Below are positions 53,491-63,728 of a stretch of 64,000 bases of DNA, piece after piece. The notes beneath the pieces were generated by a model. It searched no databases and was not told where the DNA came from. It worked only from the letters and a program-made list of their open reading frames with translations. Source of the DNA: JAJEEA01 sp965116765 (GTDB taxonomy: Bacteria; Acidobacteriota; Vicinamibacteria; Vicinamibacterales; UBA8438); NCBI GenBank assembly GCA_965116765.1, contig OZ220718.1, forward strand, positions 2,108,001 to 2,172,000, written 5' to 3'. Position 1 is the stretch's first letter. The number at the start of each line of letters is the position of its first letter. The position numbers and the translations under genes are program-made.

Positions 53491-53991
53491 GATCTGCCGG
53501 CCGAGAATCCAAAGGAGGTCGGAGAGGCGGTTCAGGTACGCCAGCAGGTCGGCGCCGACCTCCGCCCCCGACTCGGCGAGCTGCACCACCCGCCGTTCCG
53601 CCCGGCGGCACACTGCCCGCGCGACGTCGAGGGCCGCCGATGCGGCGTGCTCTCCGGGAATCGCCCAGTCGCCCAGCACGCCCTCGATCGCCTCGATGCG
53701 CCGGACCTCGGCCGTGAGCCGCTCGACCATCGCGGCGGTGACCGCGGGGGTGCTGCCAGGGCGGGGCGCCGGCGTCGCCAGCTCGCCGCCGACCGCGAAC
53801 AGCTCGCGCTGGATGCTCTTCAGCAGCTCCCCCGCGGCGGCGTCCTCGCAGATCGCGCGGGCGAGGCCGATCTGGCTGTTCAGCTCGTCGACCTCGCCGT
53901 ACGCCTCGACCCGCAGCGCCGCCTTCGAGACCCGGGCGCCGCCGACCAGCCCGGTGCTCCCCTTGTCGCCGCCCTTGGTGACGATGCTCAT
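53416..53991 (-). CDS. pduO: PduO-type corrinoid adenosyltransferase
   Basis: A 191-residue ATP:cob(I)alamin adenosyltransferase that makes the Co-C bond of coenzyme B12 forms. Motifs: ATP-binding TKGGDKGSTGLVGGARVSK, VEAYGEVDELNSQIG, VCRRAERRVVQL and LNRLSDLLWILGRQIE. Length is normal. It is the first full gene after a cobalamin riboswitch and precedes btuFCD, so imported corrinoid is adenosylated at once. Both ends are caught in tandem duplications: the start region is repeated 107 bp upstream and the last 25 codons are repeated twice downstream. The ATG at 53991 overlaps the stop of the upstream partial copy (ATGA). Confidence 0.92.
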   Translation of the reverse strand: MSIVTKGGDKGSTGLVGGARVSKAALRVEAYGEVDELNSQIGLARAICEDAAAGELLKSIQRELFAVGGELATPAPRPGSTPAVTAAMVERLTAEVRRIEAIEGVLGDWAIPGEHAASAALDVARAVCRRAERRVVQLAESGAEVGADLLAYLNRLSDLLWILGRQIEVEAGADAALRTGDAGGRKWSRAW

Positions 53992-54141
53992 GTCGATGTC
54001 TCCACCGTCCGACCATGCCCGCGAGGCGTTGCGGAACGCGTACCCCGGCGACCCGCCCGGTGCTCCCCTTTGCCGCCACGCTCGGTGACGATGCTCATGT
54101 CGATGTCTCCACCGTCCGGCCATGCCCGCGAGGCGCTGCGG
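53949..54141. repeat. 107-bp-spaced duplication of the pduO start region
   Basis: About 85 bp (53949-54034) reappear at 54057-54141. Both contain GACATCGACATGAGCATCGT on the minus strand, that is the leader and first codons of pduO. The spacing of 107 bp is not a multiple of three. Confidence 0.9.
53988..54098 (-). CDS. Mini-ORF made from a duplicated pduO start
   Basis: Beginning at the duplicated ATG (54098), a 36-residue frame starts MSIVTERGGKGE, like PduO MSIVTKGGDKGS, then diverges and stops at 53988 with a TGA that overlaps the true pduO ATG (ATGA). It may be non-functional debris, but its placement would couple its translation to pduO. Confidence 0.45.
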   Translation of the reverse strand: MSIVTERGGKGEHRAGRRGTRSATPRGHGRTVETST

Positions 54142-54489
54142 ATCGTGCCGGCGATGCACCGCCCCGGCGCGCTGCCGGCGTGTCCGCGTATGATGTCCTG
54201 CGCATCGCAGCGCCGGCCCGGCCCTGGCGTGCTGCCGTCGCGCCCGGATTCCACGGGCGACCGCGCGCGGCTGATCCGGGCCCCGCGCAGGCGGCGCCCT
54301 TGCGGAGCCGGGTGGCCGCGGCGATCGTCGAATCGATCGACTATGGGTTCGCGGATGCCGACCCGTCACTCACGTGACGAGCGGTGCGCAAGCAGAGCGG
54401 ACGAGCCATGACAGGCGGGAACCTCCTTTCGGCGTTTCCACGCGCCGAACTTCAAGGGCCGGCAGGCCGGCCCCAGGGGTCGTACGATC
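54142..54489. other. Long region between riboswitch and pduO
   Basis: On the minus strand, after the riboswitch, two hairpins follow: GGGCCGGC/GCCGGCCC arms at 54456-54473, and TTCGGCG/CGCCGAA arms at 54428-54449. The second abuts AGGAGG at 54422-54427. The ATG 12 bases on (54409) opens a frame of only 22 codons. This looks like an expression platform whose first gene has been lost, or a leader peptide. No other gene is seen down to 54142. Confidence 0.5.
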
Positions 54490-54721
54490 CTCCCGACGAT
54501 CGGTCTCCTGACTCGCGGATCGATGCGGAACGGCAGGGTCTTCCCGCGCTCTCGCGACCTCGGGCCCGCGTTGGCAGTCTCGCTGGCGCGACACTCCCTC
54601 GAGGCGAGCTCGTGGCCGAACACAGTGACCGGCGCCCGTCGGCGCCCGCGTGCCGCCCGCTCCCCGCATACAGTGGCGGGACCGTGTGGGACTCTCACCC
54701 ACTTCCCGGAATCGTCGGGAG
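54490..54721 (-). ncRNA. Cobalamin riboswitch
   Basis: On the minus strand, CTCCCGACGAT (54721-54711) pairs perfectly with ATCGTCGGGAG (54500-54490) to form the closing stem. Between them are the conserved core GGGAAGTGGGTGAGAGTCCC, then CACGGTCCCGCCACTGT (54707-54670), and the B12 box GAGTCAGGAGACCG (54514-54501). All are in consensus order. It senses adenosylcobalamin and turns off the downstream corrinoid uptake operon pduO-btuFCD. Stop/start hairpins follow. Confidence 0.93.
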
Positions 54722-54817
54722 CAGAGCTGTCGGGGGGCAGTATAGCATTCCGGCCCCCATGCTCCATTCGACCAGCGCCGCCCCGCCGCACCGCGGGGCG
54801 CTGTCGCGGGCCGCGAG

Positions 54818-56005
54818 ATGACCGCGATCGACTGGCGCCGGACGGCCGACGTGCTGCGCCGGACCGATCTCTTCGTCGCCCGGCGGTCCGGGCGCTTCCT
54901 GCTCGTCGAGCTGCTGGCGCCGCATCGCGTCTTCAGCACGTGCGCCGGGTGCGGCGGGCAGCGGGAGGACGTCTCGTTTCTCGCCAACCACCAGAGCTGC
55001 GAGGGCACCGGAGACGCGGTCCGCTACGACCGCATCGCGGGGCTCGGACCCGCGGCGTACCACGCCGCGGCCTGCGCCGAGATGGGCGTGCCCGCCGAGG
55101 GGACGGCGCTCATGGGCACCGCCGCCAACATGGCGTACGCGGCCTCGCGGTCCGCCGTCTTCGACGACCTTCGGGTGGACGCGTTCGTGACCGCGGGCGT
55201 CGCCGGCAACGCCGCCCGCGCCGGCGACCCCGCGCGCTGGATGGAAGACGGAGACGGGCGCTGGCGACGGGTCGAGGCCGGTGACGCGGACGGCCCCGAC
55301 GTCGGTGCGGTCCCGCGCGACGGGACGATCAACGTCATCCTGCTCCTCGACTGCCCCGTCACGCCGGCCGCCCATGCGCGGGCGACGGTGACGCTGACCG
55401 AGGCGAAGTCGGCCGCGCTCGCGGAGCTGGCCGTGCCCAGCCGGTATTCACCCACCATCGCCACCGGTACCGGTACCGACCAGCTCTGCCTCGCGGCCCC
55501 GCTCGACCCGCATCGGGTGGCGAGGACCGCGACCGGCCCCCACGCCAAGCTCGGGGAGCTCATCGGCACCGCGGTGCGGGAGGCCGTCAAGGAGGCGCTG
55601 CGCTGGCAGAACGGCCTCGAGCCCTCCCTGACACGCGGGCTCTTTCACGCGCTCGGACGCTTCGGGCTGACCGAGCCGCGCGCGCTCGCGCGGCTGGCCG
55701 AGCTGCTGCCGGCCGAGCACTACGCCCTGCTCGACCGGAACCGGAACGCGGTGTTCTACGAGCCCGGCGTCGCCGCCGCCGCCTACGCGCTCGCCGCCGT
55801 GCTCGACCGCGCGGCGTTCGGCACGCTGCCGCCGGGCGCGGCGGGCGAGGCGCTGCGGCAGCAGGCCGCGTGCCTCGCGTGCGCGCTCGCCGCGCGCCCC
55901 CTCGACTGGCCGGCGTTCCGCGCGCAACTCGCGCAGGCGCCCGACGACCCGGTCGAGCTGGTGCTGCGCGCAGTCGCGGCCGGGTGGAGCGCCAAGTGGA
56001 CCTGA
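54818..56005 (+). CDS. cbiZ: Adenosylcobinamide amidohydrolase CbiZ-like
   Basis: CbiZ cleaves the aminopropanol side chain of adenosylcobinamide or pseudocobalamin to give adenosylcobyric acid, allowing cobamides to be remodelled. Family stretches are ALMGTAANMAYAASRSAVFD, VDAFVTAGVAGNAARAGDPA, GTINVILLLDCPVTPAAHAR, TVTLTEAKSAALAELAVPSR and PTIATGTGTDQLCLAAPLD, then ATGPHAKLGELIGTAVREAV. At 395 residues it is longer than classic CbiZ (about 220-250): it has an N-terminal Cys-containing segment (CAGCGG) and about 105 extra C-terminal residues. It is divergent from the riboswitch operon and overlaps cbiB by 10 bp. Confidence 0.85.
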   Translation: MTAIDWRRTADVLRRTDLFVARRSGRFLLVELLAPHRVFSTCAGCGGQREDVSFLANHQSCEGTGDAVRYDRIAGLGPAAYHAAACAEMGVPAEGTALMGTAANMAYAASRSAVFDDLRVDAFVTAGVAGNAARAGDPARWMEDGDGRWRRVEAGDADGPDVGAVPRDGTINVILLLDCPVTPAAHARATVTLTEAKSAALAELAVPSRYSPTIATGTGTDQLCLAAPLDPHRVARTATGPHAKLGELIGTAVREAVKEALRWQNGLEPSLTRGLFHALGRFGLTEPRALARLAELLPAEHYALLDRNRNAVFYEPGVAAAAYALAAVLDRAAFGTLPPGAAGEALRQQAACLACALAARPLDWPAFRAQLAQAPDDPVELVLRAVAAGWSAKWT

Positions 56006-56982
56006 GCCCGCTCGTTCCCCGCGCCGATCTGCTCGTGGCGGCGGCGGCGCTCGACTGGGCGCTGGGCGATCCTGTCTACCGCTGGCATCCAGTGCGGCTG
56101 ATGGGCGCGTCGCTCGCCTGGTGCGAGCGCCGCCTGCGCGCGGCGGGCGCCGACGGCCGCGTCGGCGGCTGCCTGCTGTTCGTGGTGCTCGGCGCCCTGT
56201 GGGTGGGCGGTCTGTCTCTCGCGCTGTCGGGCGCCGATCGGCTGCATCCCGCCGCCGGCGCGGCCGCGCACCTGTTCGTGGTCTACAGCCTGCTGGCCCT
56301 CGGCGATCTGCTCGCCCACGGCGCCGCCGTCGATCGCGCCGCCACCGGCGGCGACCTGCCCGCCGCGCGGCGCGCGGTCGCGCGGCTCGTCGGGCGCGAC
56401 GTCGACGGCATGGACGCCGCCGCCTGCCGGCGCGCGGCCATCGAGAGCCTCGCCGAGAACCTCGTCGACGGCGTGGTGTCTCCCATCGTCTGGTACGCCG
56501 CGCTCGGCGTGCCGGGCCTGGTGCTCTGCAAGGTCGTCAGCACCATGGACTCGATGGTCGGCTACCGGACGCCCCGCTACCTGCGGTTCGGGTGGTGCGG
56601 CGCGCGGCTCGACGACCTCATGCAGGCGGCGCCGGCCCGCGCGACCTGGCTCCTGATCGCGCTCGCCGCGAGCGCCGTGCCCGGCTGCTCCGGCCGGGGG
56701 GCCCTGGCCAGCGGGTGGCGGCAGCATGCCGTCGTGCCCGGACCGAACCCCGGCTGGAGCGAGGCGGCGATGGCGGGAGGCCTCGCGCGACGCCTCGCCG
56801 GGCCCATCCGGCTCGAGGGCCGACTCGTCACCGAGATCTGGCTCGGCGATCCCGCCGCCGCCCCCGCCGGCACCGCCATCGACTACCGGCGGGCGCGCGC
56901 GACAGTCTGCCTCGCCGCGGCGCTCGCGCTCGCCGCCGCGGCCGGCGGCATCTGGTGGGTGCGGACGACGTCCGCGGCGTGA
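55996..56982 (+). CDS. cbiB: Adenosylcobinamide-phosphate synthase CbiB/CobD
   Basis: A 328-residue inner-membrane protein with several hydrophobic segments. It attaches aminopropanol (phosphate) to adenosylcobyric acid. Motifs: LDWALGDPVYRWHPVRLMG, AAIESLAENLVDGVVSPIVW, AALGVPGLVLCKVVSTMDSM, VGYRTPRYLRFGWCGARLDD, and NPGWSEAAMAGGLARRLAG. The GTG start at 55996 lies inside the 3' end of cbiZ, so they are coupled. With CbiZ it completes a cut-and-replace cycle for the lower-loop linker, making salvage and remodelling the probable purpose of the locus. Confidence 0.92.
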   Translation: MDLSPLVPRADLLVAAAALDWALGDPVYRWHPVRLMGASLAWCERRLRAAGADGRVGGCLLFVVLGALWVGGLSLALSGADRLHPAAGAAAHLFVVYSLLALGDLLAHGAAVDRAATGGDLPAARRAVARLVGRDVDGMDAAACRRAAIESLAENLVDGVVSPIVWYAALGVPGLVLCKVVSTMDSMVGYRTPRYLRFGWCGARLDDLMQAAPARATWLLIALAASAVPGCSGRGALASGWRQHAVVPGPNPGWSEAAMAGGLARRLAGPIRLEGRLVTEIWLGDPAAAPAGTAIDYRRARATVCLAAALALAAAAGGIWWVRTTSAA

Positions 56983-57391
56983 CCGCACACGCTGCTCCGT
57001 CCCGCCGGCGAGGCCGCAAACGGGCGGTCGAACGCGACTCCGCTGCAGTCTTTCGGCCTGGCGGGTGACGCGAGCGACGCAAGAGTCGGGCCCGGCGTCG
57101 ACGGTCGGCCACACGTGGCGCTCGCGCTCGATGCCGACCCGGCGTCATGACAGGCGCGGGAGGAGAATCCCGCCTGAGTTCGCGTCCGGTCTCCATCCGT
57201 GCTACGATCGTCGCCGAATCGCGAGCAGGTTTTCTTCCACCCGGAAACCCCGCTCAGAGCAGCGGGGCATCGCTCGGCGACCGCCGAGCCTCCCTCCTCC
57301 CGGATTCTCTCGACAGCCGCCCCCGATGCTGGCGGGCGACGACCACTGGGGTCCGCGCAGGGTGAGCGCGGGCCCGGGAGCACCGATACAG
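56983..57391. other. Leader and intergenic region before the DEAD-box gene
   Basis: A bulged hairpin at 57151-57176 (CAGGCGCGGGA with TCCCGCCTG) may end the cbiZ-cbiB transcript. TACGAT at 57203-57208 is a candidate -10, giving a leader of about 180 nt that contains a CCCCGCT/AGCGGGG hairpin (about 57246-57267). Long leaders are common for cold-shock RNA helicases. No gene is seen. Confidence 0.4.
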
Positions 57392-58669
<1,278 letters not shown>

Positions 58670-58677
58670 CCCGCCCA

Positions 58678-58755
58678 TCGTCGCCTTCGGCTCCGCTGGG
58701 CGCCCAACCAACCCTGCTAGGAGTCTGCACCGTTCTACGGCGCAGACTCCTAGCC
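58678..58755 (+). repeat. Dispersed hairpin repeat, copy 2
   Basis: Shares GGGCGCCCAACCAACCCTGC and AGTCTGCACCGTTCTAC with the copy at 43449-43526. The 3' half forms a perfect 13-bp stem (GCTAGGAGTCTGC at 58716-58728 with its complement at 58742-58754, 13-nt loop). It lies 9 bp after the helicase stop, so it could also serve as terminator. Confidence 0.85.
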
Positions 58756-58944
58756 TCGCCAGCCGCCAGGGGCCGCAAGCCTGGCGTCCGAAGTGCGCCC
58801 GGTAGTTGGCGACGTTCAGCCGGACCTGCCGCCTTACGTCTCCCGGCAAGATGAAGAGCTTGCGGGCTTTTCGGAAGTTGAAGAGCCGGTAGAGGCGGTA
58901 GGCATGCACGTTCGCGCCGCAAAGACCGAACTTCGCCCGCGCTG
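58756..58944 (-). other. Coding-like fragment, unrecognised
   Basis: One minus-strand frame reads KFGLCGANVHAYRLYRLFNF and RKARKLFILPGDVRRQVRLN, then VANYRAHFGRQACGPWR, a composition very like real protein. No start codon fits its beginning and the frame runs on into the dispersed hairpin repeat. It may be the end of a lost gene or part of the repeat element. No family recognised. Confidence 0.35.
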
Positions 58945-59028
58945 ATGGACCCGCGATACGCCGCCGATCCGAGGCGACCGATCGCGCGGGCATTCTTCGT
59001 ACGCGAACCCGACGGACCGAGGAGCACC

Positions 59029-60237
59029 ATGGCCCCACCTGGAAGGAACCTCGCTCGCAACCTCGGGCTGACGGCGCTGTGCACGTTGGCCCTCTTCGCG
59101 GTGAGCGCGACCGGGGAACGCGCGCCCCAGGCTCCCGCGGACGACTGCATTCCCGGCACCACCTGCGGCTCGATGCCGTCCGGCGCCCGCCTTGGAGTAC
59201 GCCGCGATGTGCGCGCTGGAGCTCGGCGGTGAGCGCGACCGGGGAACGCGCGCCCCAGGCTCCCGCGGACGACTGCATTCGGACGATGCCGTCCGGCGCC
59301 CGGGAGTACGCCGCGATGTGCGCGCTGGAGCTCGGCGTCGCGCCTACCGTCGACTGCGGCGCGGGAGTGCTGTCCGATCACCGTCGGGGGCGTGGAGGTG
59401 TTCGAAGACCCCGGCCTGCACGAGTGCGACAAGGCCAGCCTGCAGATCGGCGACTGCATGCCCGGCTCGAGCCTGCAGCGCTTCGAGGGGAGGAACGCCG
59501 ACGGCACGCCCCGGCCCGACGTGGTGTGGGTCAGCTTCTGCCGCCACGACGGGCGGGACGACGTGGTGGGCTTCGACATGCCCGATTCGGTCCAGTTGAT
59601 CGGCTACAACTACGACACCGGGGCGACCTGCTTCTTCGAGTCGGGCGACAACCGGCCCTGGACGCACGTGGACGAGAGCAACCGGCTGCTCGGCGTGCTC
59701 CCCGGACCGGACGACCCGGCGTTCGACCAGGCCTACACCGTGCCCGGGGTCCAGTGCGTGCGGTGCCACCAAGCCGATCCGTTCAACCACAACCCCTGGA
59801 TCAACAGCGCGCGCCTGCCCGAGGACCCGCGCCAACCGGTGCTTCCGGTCATCCCCGGCCCCAATTCGCCCTACTACGTCGTGGGCGGACAGGACTGGGA
59901 CATGCGGACCATCCACATCGAGGGCAACCGATGCCTCGGGTGCCACCGCATCGGCATGGAGACCCTGGCGGAGTACACAGGCGACCACTGGGACCCCAAC
60001 GAGCACATGCCGCCGCACGCCCCCGGCGCCTTCGCGGCGGACTATGCCGAGCTCGTCGCGTGCTGGGAGAACGGCCCCGAGAACACCCCGGGCTGCGACT
60101 GGGTGATCCCACCGGCCGGCGACTGCGACGGCGGCGTCGTGGGGGCGGACTATCCCCACGCCGCGGCCCGCTTCAACCGCGGGACGGGGGACGACGGGCG
60201 GCGCTCGGACGGCGAGTGGCGCAGGCCGGGGTGCTGA
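59029..60237 (+). pseudogene. Exported di-heme cytochrome c-like protein, disrupted 5' part
   Basis: ATG 59029 (GAGGAG upstream) begins a signal peptide (LGLTALCTLALFAVSATG). A 128-bp tandem duplication (59101-59228, repeated from 59229) then puts the frame off: only the second copy encodes REYAAMCALELGVAPTVDCG. A further shift near 59365 is needed to reach VEVFEDPGLHECDKASLQIG. From 59392 the frame is open to 60237 and holds two heme c sites, CVRCH and CLGCH. The region resembles the gene beginning at 63729 (EYAAMCEPELGRVPKVACDD). Original product about 360-380 residues; function unknown. As it stands the gene cannot be translated through. Confidence 0.75.
59101..59338. repeat. 128-bp tandem duplication in cytochrome-like gene
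   Basis: GTGAGCGCGACCGGGGAACG occurs at 59101 and 59229. The copies share over 100 bp but differ by two short length changes, which set different reading frames across the same signal-proximal region (SATGERAPQAPADDCI). Confidence 0.9.
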
Positions 60238-60658
60238 CCGCCGCATCGGCTGCCGACTGAAGACCGGCGCCTGACCGACCCGCGAAGGATTGGCGGAGGG
60301 ACTGTCCAGCCGGTCGCCGACGTCCCGAGTGGTCCGAGATCAGCACGCCCACGACGGACAGTTGCCGGTCATCGAGCCTCTCGACGCGCATGGCCTCGTA
60401 GAGCTCCCGGCTCGTCGGCGGCTCGGGCCACCCCGCGCAGGCGCCGCATATCAGCCCCCGGATCGTCCGTGAGTCCGGGCCCGTCGCACCGGGGTCGGCG
60501 CCTGGTCGCACGCGCGTCAACCGCTCCGGCGGGGCGTACTCGTCGCTGAAGGCTTCCGGCGGCTTCAGGACCACGCGGCGCTCCTCGGCCTCCTCGCTGC
60601 TCCGCCGTTCCGTCTCCTTGAGGGCCCAGGCGAGCATTGCTTCCCGAGACAGCTCCAT
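60173..60658 (-). CDS. Hypothetical protein
   Basis: A 161-residue frame from ATG 60658: MELSREAMLAWALKETERRS, SEEAEERRVVLKPPEAFSDE, YAPPERLTRVRPGADP, then ICGACAGWPEPPTSRELYEA. The first 120 residues look coding (charged, helical, with a CGAC pair). The last 25 overlap the cytochrome-like gene on the other strand and may be chance read-through. No family recognised. Confidence 0.4.
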   Translation of the reverse strand: MELSREAMLAWALKETERRSSEEAEERRVVLKPPEAFSDEYAPPERLTRVRPGADPGATGPDSRTIRGLICGACAGWPEPPTSRELYEAMRVERLDDRQLSVVGVLISDHSGRRRPAGQSLRQSFAGRSGAGLQSAADAAVSTPACATRRPSAARRPPSRG

Positions 60659-60911
60659 CCTTGCTCGATTGTAGTCCGCGTTCGTGGTCGCCGGCCCCCG
60701 CTGTGTCGTTCTTCCGCTGACCCCCGGCGTCCTGACCGTCGACGCCGGTTGCGCGAGCCCCATCGGCCTCGCCGATTCTGCAGTACCAGCCAGGGCAGCG
60801 CGGTGCTGGCACGCTTCGAGGTGCCGCGCGAGGCCCTCGGCTTCGCCAGCCGCGCGACCGACCAGCCGTAATCCGGCGCCGATCGAGAACTCCCCCCTTG
60901 ACATCGCTCCA

Positions 60912-60935
60912 ACAGTACCATAGTAATAGCACTGT
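60912..60935 (+). promoter_or_regulatory. Operator/promoter of the GntR-ABC cassette
   Basis: An imperfect palindrome with ACAGT at 60912-60916 and ACTGT at 60931-60935 (arms ACAGTACCAT/ATAGCACTGT), enclosing a -10-like TAGTAA. It stands 5 bp before the GTG of the GntR gene, in A/T-richer DNA than its surroundings. It probably binds the GntR repressor encoded next. Confidence 0.6.
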
Positions 60936-60940
60936 AGGCG

Positions 60941-61320
60941 GTGTTTCGCATCAATCCGCAATCCGGGGTGCCGATGTACCTGCAGCTGATCGAGCAGGTC
61001 CGGCACGCGATCGAGCTGGGCGCGCTGCGGCCGGGCGATCGGCTCCCCGGGATGCGCAGACTGGCGGAGCAGCTCGTCATGAACCCGAATACGGTGGCGA
61101 AGGCCTACCGCGAGATGGAGCACGCCGGGCTCATCGTGCTGCGCCACGGCGCCGGGGCGTTCGTGGCCGAGACCACGGACGGGAACCGACGGGCGGTCCG
61201 CGAAGGCCGCGCCGAGGTCAGCCGCGCGGTGGCGTCGCTGCGGGCGCAAGGCCTCGACGACGGCGCCATCCGGAGGCTGTTCGAATCGGAGCTGGCCGAG
61301 ACCGGCCGGGAGGCCCGGAA

Positions 61321-61324
<4 letters not shown>
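60941..61324 (+). CDS. GntR-family (YtrA-type) transcriptional regulator
   Basis: A 127-residue regulator: an N-terminal winged helix (GVPMYLQLIEQVRHAIELGA, LRPGDRLPGMRRLAEQLVMN, PNTVAKAYREMEHAGLIVLR) and only a short C-terminal helical part, the YtrA pattern. Such proteins repress a linked ABC efflux operon. The start is GTG at 60941, 5 bp after the operator, implying a transcript with almost no leader. The stop overlaps the ATPase gene start (ATGA). Confidence 0.9.
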
Positions 61325-62180
<856 letters not shown>

Positions 62181-62184
<4 letters not shown>

Positions 62185-62867
62185 TCTGGTACCGCCACTG
62201 GCTCGAGGTGCGAACCGGCCTGCTCGTCATGGCCGGCCTGTCGCTGTTGATCGCGATGAGCGTCACCGGTCCGTTTCGTCTATTGGAATTCGACCAGGCC
62301 CTGACCGAGACGCGACTGGGGCAGACCATCGGCGACGGGGTGCTGGTCTGGGCCGAGTTCGCCGGACGCACCCCCTTCTTCATCTTCGCTGCAACGTTGG
62401 CCCTGGCCGGCGCCGGGTTCGACTCCCTGCTCCGGCCGTCCGGCGCCGCCGTGGCCTACACCCTGACCCTGCCCGTCTCGCGCACGCGCCTCATCTGCAC
62501 CCGTCTTGCCGCTGCGGTCGCGGCTACGGTGCTGGCCGGCGTGCTGCTGTCCGCCGCGGGCGCCGCCGTCCTGCTCGCACGGGGACACGGCATCCCGATC
62601 GTCCCCGTGGCGCAGTCCCTTGCGCTCGGACTCCCGCTGGCGGCGGCCCTGCTCGCGGTCGCGGGTGCGCTCGTGACGTTCCTCGGCTATCCCTGGGCGT
62701 GGCTGGCTTACTTCGTGCTGTACCTGGCGACGATGCTGCCCGTCAACTACATCGTTGCCGGCCCGGCTCGCGGCCATGCGCCATGGATCGCTCTGACCGC
62801 CTGCCTCATCGTCATCCCGGCGGCCGTCGCATTCACGGTGCGTGTGGCGTGGGTCAATGAGTACTGA
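62181..62867 (+). CDS. ABC transporter permease, paralogue 1
   Basis: A 228-residue membrane protein with about six helices (LLVMAGLSLLIAMSV, FFIFAATLALAGAGF, LAAAVAATVLAGVLLSAAGA, PLAAALLAVAGALVTFLGYP). It starts MIWYRHWLEVR, shared with the next permease. The segment AVAYTLTLPVSRTRLICTR is typical of ABC-2 permeases next to an LSKG-type ATPase. Coupled to the ATPase by ATGA. Confidence 0.82.
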
Positions 62868-62987
62868 GGACGATGGTGGAGATGGCCTGGCCTGTGCCGC
62901 CCGAGACGACCGCCGGCAACGGGCTGCGCCTGGGTGCAGTTGGCAGCCTTGGCGATCACGATTCTGAGAGTGCTTGAAGGAGTCCCG

Positions 62988-63686
62988 ATGACGCGCGCCA
63001 TCTGGTACCGACACTGGCTGGAGATTCGCTTCCCCGTGACGATCTGCGGCATCGCCGTGGCGCTGCTCTGCTTGTTTCCCGTGGCGGTGGCGCTGCTCAC
63101 GCTACTCCCCGGCCTCCGCCTGCCGCCCGAACAGCGCTGGGTCGCGATCCACATCGCGTTGTCCATGTCCGTGCTGTTAGGCATCCTCGCGCTTGGGGGC
63201 ACCGGCGTTCGGACAGTTGGGGCCTTTCAGACGCGCCACCCGTCCCTGTACTACACGCTCACGCTGCCCGCCGGCCGGTTCACGTTGATCTGGACGCGCT
63301 TCGTCGTCGGCGCCGCGGTCACGGCCGCGCTGTTCACCGCCCTGCTGGCCGCCGGCACCGCGCCGCTGCTGGCGACCGGCCGGAGCGTCCCGCTCGGCGC
63401 TATGGCGGCAACCAGCGTGGTCGCCGGAATGCTCGCGGTGGCGCTGCAGGCGGTCTTCGGCGTCCTGCTGTCGCTCTGGGATGAATGGCTGTCGGTTGCG
63501 GTGTACTACGCTGGGTTTCTCGCGTTCTTGATGGCCGTTCCGACGGACAGCTGGATGCCCACGACGCTGGCGGTCATAGTCCTGGCAGGTGAGGCGGCCC
63601 CGTGGAGCGTCGCGTGGATCCTCGTCCTGATCGTCGCCGCGTCCTTGTGTCTTGCCGCCGTCACCGCCCGAAGGCGGGATTTCTGA
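62988..63686 (+). CDS. ABC transporter permease, paralogue 2
   Basis: A 232-residue membrane protein with six helices, beginning TRAIWYRHWLEIRFPV and containing LYYTLTLPAGRFTLIWTRFV, both parallel to paralogue 1. The two arose by duplication and probably form a heterodimeric channel with the ATPase. GAAGGA lies seven bases before the ATG. The 120-bp gap before it is the only break in an otherwise overlapping cassette. Substrate unknown. Confidence 0.82.
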   Translation: MTRAIWYRHWLEIRFPVTICGIAVALLCLFPVAVALLTLLPGLRLPPEQRWVAIHIALSMSVLLGILALGGTGVRTVGAFQTRHPSLYYTLTLPAGRFTLIWTRFVVGAAVTAALFTALLAAGTAPLLATGRSVPLGAMAATSVVAGMLAVALQAVFGVLLSLWDEWLSVAVYYAGFLAFLMAVPTDSWMPTTLAVIVLAGEAAPWSVAWILVLIVAASLCLAAVTARRRDF

Positions 63687-63728
63687 AATCACGTGGACGT
63701 CATCGGCGTGCGGCGCGATAATCTCACC

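Noticed and set aside
53416..54369. A longer PduO beginning at 54369
   Set aside because: The extra N terminus is Arg-rich shadow sequence running over the duplicated start region; the conserved protein begins at 53991.
54818..56005. Assignment of this gene as CobT (nicotinate mononucleotide:dimethylbenzimidazole phosphoribosyltransferase)
   Set aside because: Its conserved stretches (ATGTGTDQ, TLTEAKSAAL, KLGELIGTAVREAV) match the adenosylcobinamide amidohydrolase CbiZ, not CobT.
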